Positions 52,383-63,679 of a DNA stretch of 64,000 nucleotides are shown in pieces. Position numbers and translations under genes: made by a program. Under the pieces are notes generated by a model. It saw only the letters and a program-made list of their open reading frames with translations. It was not told where the DNA came from and ran no database searches. The stretch's first letter is position 1, and each line of letters starts with the position of its first letter. Source of the stretch: Catenaria anguillulae PL171 (taxonomy: Eukaryota; Blastocladiomycota; Blastocladiomycetes; Blastocladiales; Catenariaceae); NCBI GenBank assembly GCA_002102555.1, contig MCFL01000078.1, forward strand, positions 1 to 64,000, given 5' to 3'.

Positions 52383-53763
52383 TCAGAGAGGTAAGCCATC
52401 GACATCCAAATGCGAGGAAGAAGTTCCCCTCGAGTCCGCTTGCCATGTCGTCAAACGGGACGACGACGAAAACCCGCCCGCGGCCGATTCAGGCATGGCG
52501 ATCGCAGCATAGCCTCGGTCATGATGTTGATTCGTTGCAGAAGTAAGGAACTGGTCTCGACTGGCTGATGATGGCAGCTCGGTGACAACCTTTTGCCGGA
52601 GCATCCGATTGAGGGTTTGAAGAAACATGCAAAAGATGCGCATGCGTAGGGACTCGCAAACGTAAATCGACATCCACGCCGGGTCGAGCGTCGGAGCAAT
52701 TTGCACAAGCAGGTTGGCGCTTATCATGAGCGTACACTCGATTCCCAACAGCCAGGTGACGCGAGACAGCATTTCCGAAAAGCCTTTGCGGAGACCGCTG
52801 CCGTTGCCGGCCAAGCGTTGGAGAAAGGTAATGAAGGCAATTGATATGACACAGTTGACGATGGCATCATAAATGGACCAGGCTAGGATGATGCATGGCA
52901 GTGGTCAGCCACAAACTAGCAACTATTCATGAGGAAGCCGAAAGACGAACCTGAAAACATGTGATCCATTGACTCGAGTAACGTTTCTGAACTTGATGTG
53001 ACTCCATTACGAAACGTGCCAACAAATGAAATGTAGTACAGAATCTGTGAAGGCCATAGGAAGTCAGAAAAACGCCACCTTTCATGCAAGATTGGTAATG
53101 CAGCACATTGTTGATGCTGTTCAGAACCACGCTCACGCCAGCGAATCCGACGATGGCTTTGGCAGCTTTCGGCATCCCGCTCGAAGCAACCGCAAAGAAC
53201 CTGAAAATGGAATAGGTACGATTGAACAGGAAGGTGGGTCCAGACGAGCGGTATTGTTTGGGTGGCCCGCGCCGCGCATAAACCGGACAACAGCTGGCAA
53301 CGCGATCCAAACCGTCGGACGGGCATAGTGCAAGCAAAATGATATGCGAACCTCGTCGCATTCAGGGTCACAAACCCTACCGCCCCGATCCACGCAAATG
53401 TGACGCAAATGAGGTTGATGGCCAATGTTAATGGTGTTAGCGGCCGGTACAAAAACAACCCATCTGGGCCAACTTGGTCAGTTCGGGTCAGGATGTCGGA
53501 CACGTTGCGTGAAATCAGATCAATCATGTGGGCAGCCGCAACGACTGCAAGCCATAGGTAGAAGCGCGAGTGAGCATTGCGACACCAAAGGAGGAGGCTC
53601 GAGCCAATGGTCGACAGGTCAATGGTTGCGCTCACGCCAACGAAGAAGCTGGTCGCGGACCAGTTGAATCCAGATGTCTGGAGAAGGGGAACAAGGTGAG
53701 AACAAAGAAAGACCCTCTTGAGTAGGGACGGGAGTTGCGGAAGGTTGGGCGTACATTTGCCAT
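52383..53763 (-). CDS. polytopic (about 6-7 TM) membrane protein, paralog B
   Basis: Five exons (53763-53755, 53677-53352, 53200-53107, 53044-52951, 52882-52383) encode 340 aa and mirror paralog A in exon order and phase. Segments: FFVGVSATIDLSTIGSSLLL, FYLWLAVVAAAHMIDLI, LAINLICVTFAWIGAVGFV, AIVGFAGVSVVLNSINN, WSIYDAIVNCVISIAFITFL and WLLGIECTLMISANLLVQI. The first exon is only MAN, followed by TSGFNWSA. The tail is Ser-rich and unlike the Gly-rich tail of paralog A. Function is unknown. It lies downstream of the class C receptor gene on the same strand, but the 770-bp gap argues against a shared transcript. Confidence 0.72.
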
Positions 53764-54532
53764 GACTCCGACGGATGATGCTCCATTGGCCGATGATTCT
53801 GGTTTCGCTGCCAGGCTGATCGGGGCGGGTGCCCAAAGATTGCCTCTCGTTCACACGTACTCGTATCAACAGCCTCTATTCAGGCCATTCGCACATTTCC
53901 CCAGCAATTCCGGCGGGGGCAGGTCTGGCGGCGGTTTGTGCGGCGTCACAGTTCCTTGGTCTTTTTTGTCGCAAGCACCGCGTCTCACTGACACAGAATT
54001 ACGCCACTGTTTGGACATCTCTGCTCGTCCACGACCATGCACATGCATCCTCGAGGTGGAGCGAAACGAAACAAACAGACACAAATGACTGTTTAGACAG
54101 TGCCGCAGGTAGACATATCCGATCCTGCGTACCCGTCCCCAGATACTGCCCATACGTGCACGCATACCTAGAAGGAGAGGGTGATGCTCTGAGCACCGTT
54201 GGGCGAAAACAGTCGGCGCACAAAAGGACAAACGACACTGTCCGCCTAGAATGTCTCGGTTGGCTCATTGGCCAGCAGAATATGTGCGCTGGCTGCACAG
54301 GCGCTGCCGGTCGTGGAGTCGATTCGTTTCCAACGAACGTAATACTTATGGTAAAGATTCGCGATTTGTCCTGGGTTGGGTGCCGAGTCGCGTCCATGGT
54401 TGGCGCAACAAATGCATGGGTGAAAGGGTGCTCAATATCAAAGCTATATTGAAGATCAGAGCGTCATACATGTCAACTGGCCCCTGCTCGCACGCAGTGC
54501 CAACGTGACGAACGCAGACACATTTGTCACGG
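53764..54532. other. intergenic between receptor gene and paralog B
   Basis: About 770 bp. A plus-strand frame (about 53829-54452) is open for 207 codons, but it starts at GTG and has no domain, so I do not call it. It should hold the promoter of paralog B and the receptor 3-prime UTR. Confidence 0.5.
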
Positions 54533-57500
54533 TCATGCAGCAGACCCAGGCGGAACCTGTGGAGTCGGGTGAACTGGTATTGACACTGTCGAAATCGATC
54601 CCGATCCATTCATTGCGCCAGTACCGGCTGCGGCGGTTCCAGAGTTTCTTTCCAGGGCAGAAGTTTGCTTTAACGCACGAATCCAGGCACGGCGTTCAGA
54701 CTCGCTGTGGAACTGGATGGTAAAGCTCGCGCCTTTGGTTGTGAGTTCGAGACAATTGGTCCGGGCAGGAGGGTCTGGGTTGTAGTAGCAGCAATTGATT
54801 CGAACGGCTTGGCCGTCAGATCCATTTGAATCATTGCTTTCCGCAGGAAGGACACCAACCATGCCTGAAATTGAACACCCTCAATTGGAGTAAGCTTCCA
54901 TTGATGTGTTTGCGAGAGAAGGAGAGAGTCAAGCGGATCAAGTGAGCATACCGTCATCGAGGGACATCCACACTTCACAAAGGGTCCATTTTACTCGCAG
55001 AGATCCCGTCTTGGCGACAAGACACACGCTCCGCAATAGAGTCGCCTAAACGGAGAAATGCAGGGTCCAATCGCCCACGTCAGTCTTGTTTCCCTGCGCT
55101 TGTCGAGGTGATTATTGTATGTATGCCGAAGTGCAGACGCACATCCGTCTTGCTGCCACCATGACCGCTTGACGGCTTTTCATGGCCCGCCCCGCCGCCA
55201 GTCGCCGCCCCATCTCCTAGCCACGGGCCATGTGGCACGATCACTCGACCTGCAAGAACCTCACCCGCACTGAGGATCTCGGTGGAAATGTATCCTGAGC
55301 GGCGAGTGTTTGATGCCGCTGGTACATTGGACGATATGTACACGGCCAAGGCGACACGTCCAACCAGAACAGAAAAGACAAACATGGTCGTGAACCATGT
55401 GGCGACATGCCTGACGACAAATGCCATGATTGTCAAAGAGCCAAAGTCGAGTAGAGAGAACGCGCCGACCACAACCGAGAAAACGGCAATGCATTGAGCA
55501 GAGTAGAGGCTCCATGAGCTTTCACGATACCCGCTTGAGACATTTCGCGTCTGAAGACATTGATGTGCTGGTGGCGTCAGTGTTTTGAGGGTCAAAGTCC
55601 AGGCACAAACGTGGTTGATGGGAAAGAAGAACCCACGCGATAGGCGAAAAGAATGACAGCACACAACAGGAGGCCATTGTACACTGCCGTAATCGCAAAA
55701 AAGGCAATGCTGATTGCATTGTCGCCGCTTCCGCATGTAACCTTCACATAGGTTTTTGTTGATATCCGAACTGGGATTTTCGGGCCGGCAGCATCCCAAG
55801 CAGCCAGGATAATGAGTTGGCCCAACATCAGAGCCCCAACAAGCGACAGCATGCGCTGATTGCCAAGCCGCTTGCCCAGTGAAACCGACTTGATAGAAAA
55901 GATGACCCAGAGCTTTTTTTCAGAGCTCACTGTCAGAGACCGCCATTGATATGAAAGGAACGGAGTACACACAAGTATTGACTGGAACCACGTACCCTAA
56001 ATGCCTTGACTGCGCTGCTGGACAGCACCAAAGCTATCCCTAGTGTGAAGAGCCACAGACGCGCCTGGCATATAGCTGGGGATGGAATACCCACCGAGGC
56101 AATGCTACTTGCAAGGACAAACATGCATCCAATTGCGACAAGGGACAGGAACGGAAAACTGAGCGACTTGACTGTGGGATCAAGCCGATGCTTCCACAAG
56201 TATCCCCACACAATCAATGCGAGAACCAGACTGGCAACATTTAATGCGCCAACCGTGGCGCCAGCTGGCTCGGACCATGTAGCCACCAGTAAATCCTTGA
56301 GTGGCATGTCCAAGGGAACCGTAGATGTGCCTGAGAAGAATCGGATGGGTGACACTTCCTGCATGGAGTTGTCAGGCAGAATGTCAAAGACGACGGTCGG
56401 CGTCCCGTTGTAAAAGTTCATGACTTGGTAAGGCGCAAGCCGGTTACCGTGGTCGTCAAAGACGACACGGCCGCTGACGCCTTCGAATGCAGGTAGGAAG
56501 TACTTTTTGAGGTCAGGATAGTACCGGCGCTCAAGAACGGCAGCAGCGCTTGTGTCATTGACAATCTGTGGCGACATGATCATCAAAATTGTCAGGCAAA
56601 AACATACTCGGATGATGAGGGAACGCAGCAAGCAGATAGCCACATAGGTACCCGCAAGATGCCAGTGGCCAAGGCTGTGAGACAATCGAGGTACATGAAA
56701 CTGTAACTGGGAATCGGCTCATCAGGATAGGCATCCTTGAATCGCTGCACCGACGCATTATACTTTGCGTTGTAACTGTTTTCACGCAAATCAACATGCA
56801 AGAAGCCGTCCAGGTTGCTCATGTCGCTTGCGGAAACGGAATTGAGCGTGGGAAACCCACTAAATGTTGCTGGCCCTAACCAAACGTAGTCTTTCCCGAT
56901 TAGCCCACGAGCCCTGTGATGTGTCAACACGAGAAGAACATAAAGCGAGCAAAGTCAGCTCTTGCTTGCCGTCCGTCACAAATGAGAGCGTCATGAGCAA
57001 ACCTGGCTTGTCTGAGAATCGGGACTGACCCATCAACCAGCACACACAAAACAATGATCCTCGACCCGGCCTCTTCAATCGCGCTGAAGGCAAGTGATAC
57101 ATCGGTTTGCCCGACCTGAATCACATGCTTGACAACAATTCGAACATTGAGTGACTCGGTCATGGCCACAAAACTTTCAGCAACGCCAGTTCCGTATGCG
57201 TCGGCAGAGAAGAGAAGCGACACTGTGTTCCATCCCATTTTCGAGACAAATCGAGCAAGGATTAGACCTTGCAGAGAGTCTTGAGGAGTGGTGCGAAAGA
57301 AGTACGGATAGAGAGACTGCAAGCGTTGGTTACGAGTTGATGTACTCAATCATTCACATAGCACGAGCAAGCAACAACAATGCACATTCCAACGCACCTT
57401 GTCACTCAGCTGCATCGACGTTGACCCTCCAGAGCATACCCAAGTCGTTGTCCTTCCGCCGATCAACACTTGCGGAATGGTCAAACTACTCGACCTGTCT

Positions 57501-57935
57501 CCGATCATGCCAACGATGTTGTGTCGCTCAATCGCGTCTTGCATGGCCAGCGTTGCGTTTCGCTGTGTGCCGTTGGTGGAATAGGGGAACAGTTGGAAAT
57601 TGTGCTGGCCAGTCGGGTCAATCCCATGCAGGGTTGCATTGGCGTTGGCTTGCATGAACAGAATCATATTCAAATCCCGCTTTCCAGTTGTCAAATAGGG
57701 AAGGTTGATCGATATCTGCCAAAGGATTCCGACCAACAGCACATCAGATGGAAACGATGGATTGATGATTCTCAATTGAATTATAAATATGTACATTGAA
57801 CGTGACTGCGTTTGAAATGTGCAAGAGACTCAGTGCCGCCAGTGCCACTTGTATTAGCCAGGGGCATCCATGCACAAGACGCCGCCCACCGCTTTGATAT
57901 CGGGAAAAACCGAGGGCAGCGAGCAAATGTTCCAT
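54533..57935 (-). CDS. GABA-B-like class C GPCR with C-terminal PH-like domain
   Basis: Nine exons close in phase: 57935-57795, 57715-57398, 57316-57003, 56913-56652, 56565-55992, 55929-55637, 55550-55143, 55045-54952, 54864-54533 (911 aa). A signal peptide (WLIQVALAALSLLHISNA) leads to a Venus-flytrap ligand-binding domain (NIVGMIGDRSSSLTIPQVLI; SLYPYFFRTTPQDSLQGLIL; FVSKMGWNTVSLLFSADAYG; GRVVFDDHGNRLAPYQVMNF). There is no Cys-rich linker, as in GABA-B receptors. Seven membrane segments follow. Class C hallmarks are CQARLWLFTLGIALVLSS then AVKAFRV, and AYR-TRNVSSGYRESSWSLYS, close to the GABA-B AYKTRN...NDS motif. After a Gly-rich linker comes a PH-like fold (KTGSLRVKWTLCEVW...CLELTTKGASFTIQFHSESE, ERRAWIRALKQ). 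The ligand is unknown. The exon 5 donor (GTGGTT) was chosen by phase. Confidence 0.88.
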
Positions 57936-58168
57936 TGCAGATACTGAATTGCGGTGCACGTAAATGAGTGATCCGGAATCATTCAATCCACGACCTTATT
58001 TCGTCCACGTCTAATGTGCGAGGCGCGCCCATGGTGCGGACAGAGCGTGCCAGTCGAACAAGTCAGGACAGCAGATCAGAAGGTACATGAACTCGTGAAA
58101 TTCATCAGAGTGTGCATATGTACGTTTATCAAGTTGTATGAAAGATATGTACATGTAACAATGAGCAA

Positions 58169-60644
58169 CTACTGCCGCTCCCTGGCACTCTTGCCCGCTT
58201 TCCTTGCCCCGACACTTGCACTACTGACCACCTCCACCACCTCCTTCCGCCGCTCCGCCCCCGTCCAACATTCACCATGACTACCCCCAACAGGCGCAGG
58301 CTTCCATGGCCGCACCATACTCCGAACCAAAATGCCAATCATCCACACATACATCCAACCGAGCGGACTTGCCAACACACATTCCCAACCGTAGAATATT
58401 CCGAGTCCCAAGTAGTTCCACACATGATACACAACCACCGCCGCAACTGTCGCGCGAATTGTCCACCATGCGTGCACGGGCCGCTCCCTTCGGACATTGC
58501 CCACCGCATACAGGTACACGGGCGGAACGGCGTTGAACGACACATACAACGTGAATGGCCACCACACTTGCCACACCTTGAATGTTGCAAACAACCACGC
58601 GTCCGCCACAGGCACATATGTGTGATCGAGGTAAAATCCAAACCAGTACAGCTGCTGCGTCCAAATGGATGGCGAGTCAGACAAGAACCGGCCGATGAGC
58701 AACGGCCCAACGGCCAGCCAGCACGTGGCGAGCATGAGCGGATACCACACGCTATTGCGCCTTGCCAGCTCGCACAGCCGGAGCGCCAGCGCCCGCAAGC
58801 CCCAAGTCACGGACCGCAAGGGTGAAAGCTCATGCTGCGTGTCGCTTGTCACGAGCGCGTGCGAAGTGGCGTGGAACCACGACGCGTAGGCGGCCGGGCC
58901 CTGGCAGATCACATAGGTTTTCGAGAGGGCAAGCACCAGGAGCAGGGGAATGTACCCGGCAAACAGCACTCGACGGATCAGCGCGTCAAAGTTGGTCGAC
59001 ACAATCCATTCGCCGCTTGTGGGCGTGGTTGAGATGCGTCGGCCGTCAACGCGAAAGTGGGTCGTGGACGTGGACGTCAGGTTGGTTGAGCGGTCGTGGA
59101 CGGTAATGTGGAGTTGATGGATGAGCGGGAGACTTGTCGTGGAAGGGTCGAACAAGTTGATTTGCGGGTCCCAGGGAATGGTCCAAAGCGGCATGGTGGG
59201 CGGCGGGTCAGGCGAGTTGCTGGTAGCGGAACGGTGATATGTCGCAGGCGAGTTGACTGGCCGGCCATCAATTTCTGCACGAATCTCAACATCCTCGGGC
59301 TTGCCATGCGTCCAAACAAACAATCGCATGGGTCGGGTTCTCAGCTGCTCGGCATCATGCACAGGCACCATGCGCGACACAAGCGACTCGCGGTGCGGAA
59401 TCGCAAATCGACCATCTTTTGGATACGTGACGACATGCACGGGTGGTTGGACCACCTTTTCGCGTGCCGCAAAGGTTGCTGTGACCTGCCCAGGGTACGC
59501 AACATGTTTGGTGCCCGATGTGTGCTCGCCTTTGCCCGCCTCGTCTTGCACCCGCACCCGCACCTCGGTATCCACAAACGCCACGCGATCTTGATCCACC
59601 ACCACAACCCGGTACGCAGCATGATGCTTGACATCGGCCAGCTCGAGCTCAAGCAGCCCACTTCCACCGCTGCCCACACCGGCCGGCGACCCCTGGGTGT
59701 ACATTTGCTCGCCAAGCCCCCACTTGAACCGGTGCAAGTGGCCGCACATGGTTGCGCTGGCCCTTCTCGCTAGTGCCGCAAGTGAGTTACCTCGGCTCGA
59801 CACTGTTTCCGCGCCGGCATGGATGGTGCCCATCGGATAGTGCGCAAACCAAAACGTGTGATTGGTCTTTGGATGCCGCACATAGGCGCCTTCAATGTGA
59901 TTGAGGTCATCTTGGTCAATGCGGCCAAAGAAATTGAAAGGGCGGCGGATACCTCGGCGCGGGCACGCATCAATGCCAATAAACAGGTACGACCCGAAGG
60001 TGAATTGGGCAAGGTGTGAAAATCCGGCTGCGCGAGTGGACGAGTGGTTTTGGAACAAGTTGGAGGGCGCAGACCAGTCATGCACGTCAAAGCAGTCGTG
60101 GTTGCCGCGCAGGTCGAACCAAAAGTGTGGTCGCGAAGTCGCATCGACGTGAGCAGCTGTTAGGGCGGACGAGTAGGCGGACCATTCATCATGAAATTGT
60201 TGCGACTGCGTCCATCACAAAGCGGTGGTGTTTTAGTTTTGGGAATTCAATGCTGCGAGATATGTAGTACGCGTGTCATACCGTCAGCTTTGATTGGCTC
60301 TTTGCATCCGTCAGGTCGCCCGTGACAAAGACGAGGGATGGGTCGATGACAGGCAGAACCGAGCGCAAAAAGTCGAGAAAAAAGAGGTGGCCGCCGTGGG
60401 TATTGTATCGGCTGATGTGGAGGTCCGAGATTTGGACAAAGTGAAAGGCCGGTATTGGCGGCGAGTCGAGGGTTGCTGAAGAAGAAGCGGACGGCTCGTG
60501 CGCGAGTGGTATTGATGGGAGCCCGACGTGAGAATGGGAATCAAGGGGCGTGTGTGCTTGGGTCCATAGATGGAGGCCGCGCAAGACGGCAAAGAGCAGG
60601 GCAGAAACGACAAAGACCAGCTGGGCAATTGCTTTAATGTGCAT
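58169..60644 (-). CDS. TMEM62-like membrane metallophosphoesterase
   Basis: Two exons (60644-60282, 60205-58169) encode 799 aa. An N-terminal hydrophobic segment (AIAQLVFVVSALLFAVL) anchors the protein. The calcineurin-like phosphoesterase core has VQISDLHIS (DxH), VFVTGDLTDAK (GDxxD), DLRGNHDCFD (GNHD), FAHYPMG and MCGHLHRFKWG (GHxH), the full metal-ligand set. An Ig-like region follows (PLWTIPWDPQINLFDPS, LHITVHDRS). The C-terminal half has several membrane segments (IRRVLFAGYIPLLLVLAL; WYPLMLATCWLAVGPLLIG; WTIRATVAAVVVYHVWNYLG). This layout matches the TMEM62 family, whose substrate is not established. The start is 300 bp from the divergent TAF3 gene. Confidence 0.87.
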
Positions 60645-60944
60645 GATTGACTGTCCGTTGGCTGATCAAGTTGGATGCATTGCATTTGCTGTTCTGGTGT
60701 ATTTGTTTGAAAACGACCATGTGCCGCATCGGAAACACAGTACACGTCGTATACATCGGTAATTTGTGGTCGCTAGCCTGAGTCTTGGAAAGATCGGAAA
60801 TCGGATCGGCGGACCGTCATGAGCGGTCACCAAATCACCAAATTAATTTTCAAGCATATCAAGAACATGTGCAATTGTTCTTGGAGACCCAGACACACTC
60901 CGGCACGCAACAGCCAGTCAGCCAACCGCATGCAATCGTGAGCC
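60645..60944. promoter_or_regulatory. 300-bp divergent promoter of TMEM62-like gene and TAF3
   Basis: The two start codons are exactly 300 bp apart. An AT-rich patch (AATTAATTTTC) lies near 60840. There is no coding frame of note. The promoter role is inferred from position. Confidence 0.45.
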
Positions 60945-62831
60945 ATGAATGCCAACCACTCGGGCGCAGCTTCTGCCCCGGCCTCAGCCTCGGCCGCCTG
61001 CTCTGGCCGGCACCCCTTCCCACCTGCCCGACTTCAGCCCGCCCTGGCCCACACCCTCTCGCAGGCCGGATTCACCCACTTTTCGCAGCACACGCTCGAC
61101 GTCCTCTGCGACCTCTTTGAGCGCTACCTCATCCACCTCGCCTCTCGCGCTGCCCTGCACGCCCACGTTGCCAACCGCGCCTCTGCCCACGCCAACCTGA
61201 TCGACGTGCAAGCGGCCTTGGCGGATCTCAACATTGATCTCGAGTCGCTCCGCGAGTTTGTCGATGCCGGGTGGACAAAAAAGCTCAATCACTTGGACTT
61301 TGACCTCGCGCTCGAGTCGGTGCCCGCCATCCCAGTTCCTTCAAAGCACCAGCTTACGTTTTACAAGGAGGCCGCCCTCAAGGACGACCGATGGGTGCTG
61401 CCGCCAAACTTTGCCTGGCCGTTGGTTGTGCCGTGCGACATGCTCTTGGACCATGTCGAGTTTGACCCCTTGGACCCATTGTTTGTCAGCGCGCCATCTG
61501 CTGCCCTGACGACCGCCCCAGCACAGGACAAGGATGATGATGAACACGAGGAGGTGTCGCATCGCCCGGAAGGAGTCGAGGAAGGGAAGCTGTACCCGAA
61601 CCGACCGCCATCCGCCATCGATGCGGTGCCGATTTACGATCACTCGGGCAACGTGTTCCCAATGCACATTCCAACACACATGCCGCCGTTTCCCGGCTCC
61701 ATTCCTTCAGCCTCATCCACGTCCGTTTCGGGACCTGCACGCGGTTTCCAGCACCATTTGGCCGCCTCACCCACATCCATCACGCAACACCCGTGGTCTG
61801 CAACCGCCGCTCCCACGTCGCCAACACGCGACACCACCAAAAAGAAGTCTACAATTACCGTCTCGGGCAATGCCAAGGCGCTGGCCTCGATTGCCGCCAA
61901 ATCTTCTGCTGCTTCCACCGCCGCTGCCGCCACTGACACCACCGACAACAACACGGGTGAATCCAAAGTGGAGCTCGATATGGACCTTGTCCGCACATCG
62001 CTTGGGGGCAAGCAATGGCGCTTGCCAGCTCCCGGCGGGGACCCCATGTCGCCTACATCAGCGTCGTCATCGGCTTCCTCGCCATCGGTTCAACCGCCGC
62101 CACTCAGGGCAAACCCAAACACGTCCCGACACTTGCGCAGACGCGCGACATCACCTCCGCCACCAACAGCGGCAGCAATAACCAAGCGACCCCAGCGGCC
62201 AAAGACCGAAGCGCTCCTGGGCCGAGCCCTGCAGGCCGCCACATCGCTGTCCCGTGCATCCAGCACACCCGGCGCTCCGTCGCCTGGCGCCGCCGACTCA
62301 ACCGCGTCACCCAACCCCACCACTTCTACCCCCTCACTCCTCCCGATCCTCCACGCGCCCCACCCTGCTGCGCACCTGCTCGCCACCGCATACCACGCCG
62401 ACTCGCTGTTCACGCCTTCGGCGGCCACTGCCGCCCCGCACAACGACCTCGACCCCGTTTTCCCGCGCATCGATCTTGTGCCTATCCACTCGCTGGGCCC
62501 GCGCGCAAAGCCCATCATGGACGACATTTTGTGTGCGGGATGCCCTTTGGGTGATGCGCGCAAGACCATGGACGATGGCCAGTTGTTGGTGCAATGCGAC
62601 AAGTGTAAGAAATGGAGCCATGGCAAGTGTGTTGGCGTGACAAAGGAGGCCATTAGTGCGGGGACCATCAGTGAGTTTTGGTGTTCGGATTGTCGGCGGC
62701 GCGTGAGTGGCGTTGGGTTGGGCGCAGGTGGGGCGGGCGGGGGCGGCGGAGGGAGGGAGGTCAAGAGGGAGGGAGGTGTGGGAGCCGGGAGGGGCGGGAG
62801 GGGCCGCAAGCGCAGTTTGAGTGGGCGTTGA
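60945..62831 (+). CDS. TAF3: TAF3-like TFIID subunit with histone fold and PHD finger
   Basis: An uninterrupted frame of 628 aa. Residues about 25-105 form a bromodomain-associated histone fold (LAHTLSQAGFTHFSQHTLDV, LFERYLIHLASRAALHAH, LIDVQAALADLNIDLESL), which in TAF3 pairs with TAF10. A short conserved region follows (DDRWVLPPNFAWPLVVPCDM, DHVEFDPLDPLFVSAP). A long disordered Ser/Thr/Ala/Pro segment leads to a C-terminal PHD finger (about residues 528-583: CAGCPLGD, VQCDKCKKWSHGKCVGV, FWCSDC), with the Cys4-His-Cys3 order complete and a Trp in KKWSH suited to methyl-lysine binding. The tail is Gly/Arg-rich. The expected role is recruitment of TFIID to H3K4me3 promoters. Yeast TAF3 lacks the PHD finger; animal TAF3 has it. 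Confidence 0.85.
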   Translation: MNANHSGAASAPASASAACSGRHPFPPARLQPALAHTLSQAGFTHFSQHTLDVLCDLFERYLIHLASRAALHAHVANRASAHANLIDVQAALADLNIDLESLREFVDAGWTKKLNHLDFDLALESVPAIPVPSKHQLTFYKEAALKDDRWVLPPNFAWPLVVPCDMLLDHVEFDPLDPLFVSAPSAALTTAPAQDKDDDEHEEVSHRPEGVEEGKLYPNRPPSAIDAVPIYDHSGNVFPMHIPTHMPPFPGSIPSASSTSVSGPARGFQHHLAASPTSITQHPWSATAAPTSPTRDTTKKKSTITVSGNAKALASIAAKSSAASTAAAATDTTDNNTGESKVELDMDLVRTSLGGKQWRLPAPGGDPMSPTSASSSASSPSVQPPPLRANPNTSRHLRRRATSPPPPTAAAITKRPQRPKTEALLGRALQAATSLSRASSTPGAPSPGAADSTASPNPTTSTPSLLPILHAPHPAAHLLATAYHADSLFTPSAATAAPHNDLDPVFPRIDLVPIHSLGPRAKPIMDDILCAGCPLGDARKTMDDGQLLVQCDKCKKWSHGKCVGVTKEAISAGTISEFWCSDCRRRVSGVGLGAGGAGGGGGGREVKREGGVGAGRGGRGRKRSLSGR

Positions 62832-63679
62832 GCGTTTGGCGTTCATGTGAGACTGTTGGTATGGCCATTGTCAAGCATGCAGCTGGTAGGGTATCATCAT
62901 AACATTTATATCTGGGTGGATCATCTATCCTTTCGGCTATACCACTTTGCTTTGATGGTCTTGTCACTTTGCTGGCGTGACAGCTGGTGCTCCACCCACC
63001 ACCAATTTGCTGTGGGAGGCATTTTGCGCGAGAGCAAAGGCAAGGTGACTGAGTGCGTCCTCGATAGACCATGACTCGAGACTCAACGGTTACGATTAAA
63101 CCCAGAGGTTGCCAGAAGCCATAAAATAAATGGCCACCAGTGCGCACGAGTGCATATAAATATGTGATTGCAACGTGGTTAACAAAAAATAAAGAAATAA
63201 ATAAATAAATATGTGATTGGTGTGAGACAAGCTAAATCTTAGTCTGGACATCAATCAGCAACAAGCTTTCATGCCGGCCACTGCGTGGCCGGGCGCCGAA
63301 GGGAGCTTTCAAACAGAACAACTTGAGGCATTACATTGATGAGCAAAGTACACCTTGGATATTGAAGACGGGAAGTCACAGTAATGAAGCATTCAGAAGC
63401 AATGTTCGGTGTATCGGGGTGTATCGATTAGTTGTTCGAGGTAACAGTTGTGGGGGATTCTTGGTCGGTGGGGTCTTCCAACTGTACCGCGCACGCTTGA
63501 TGGCGTCATGACTGCCATCATCCTCGCCTTGGCGCTGAAGCTCGTTGTGTGGGCATCAGGCAATGGAATGAAGCGAAACGTTGAGGGAGCCATCAGCCCC
63601 TGGCACACTTTCTGAACGTGAGAAAAAGGCGTCGTCATTTGAAGATCTGAACCCTTTGTCGTGAGAGGGAGCGCTGAGC
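62832..63679. other. intergenic, no gene seen
   Basis: The 3-prime flank of TAF3. It contains an AAAT microsatellite at about 63191-63212 and a GC-rich hairpin-like stretch near 63274-63300 (GGCCACTGCGTGGCC). No frame with a domain was found. Confidence 0.5.

Noticed and set aside
53829-54452. Plus-strand 207-codon frame between the receptor and paralog B
   Set aside because: Starts at GTG, has irregular composition and no domain, and sits where a promoter is expected.
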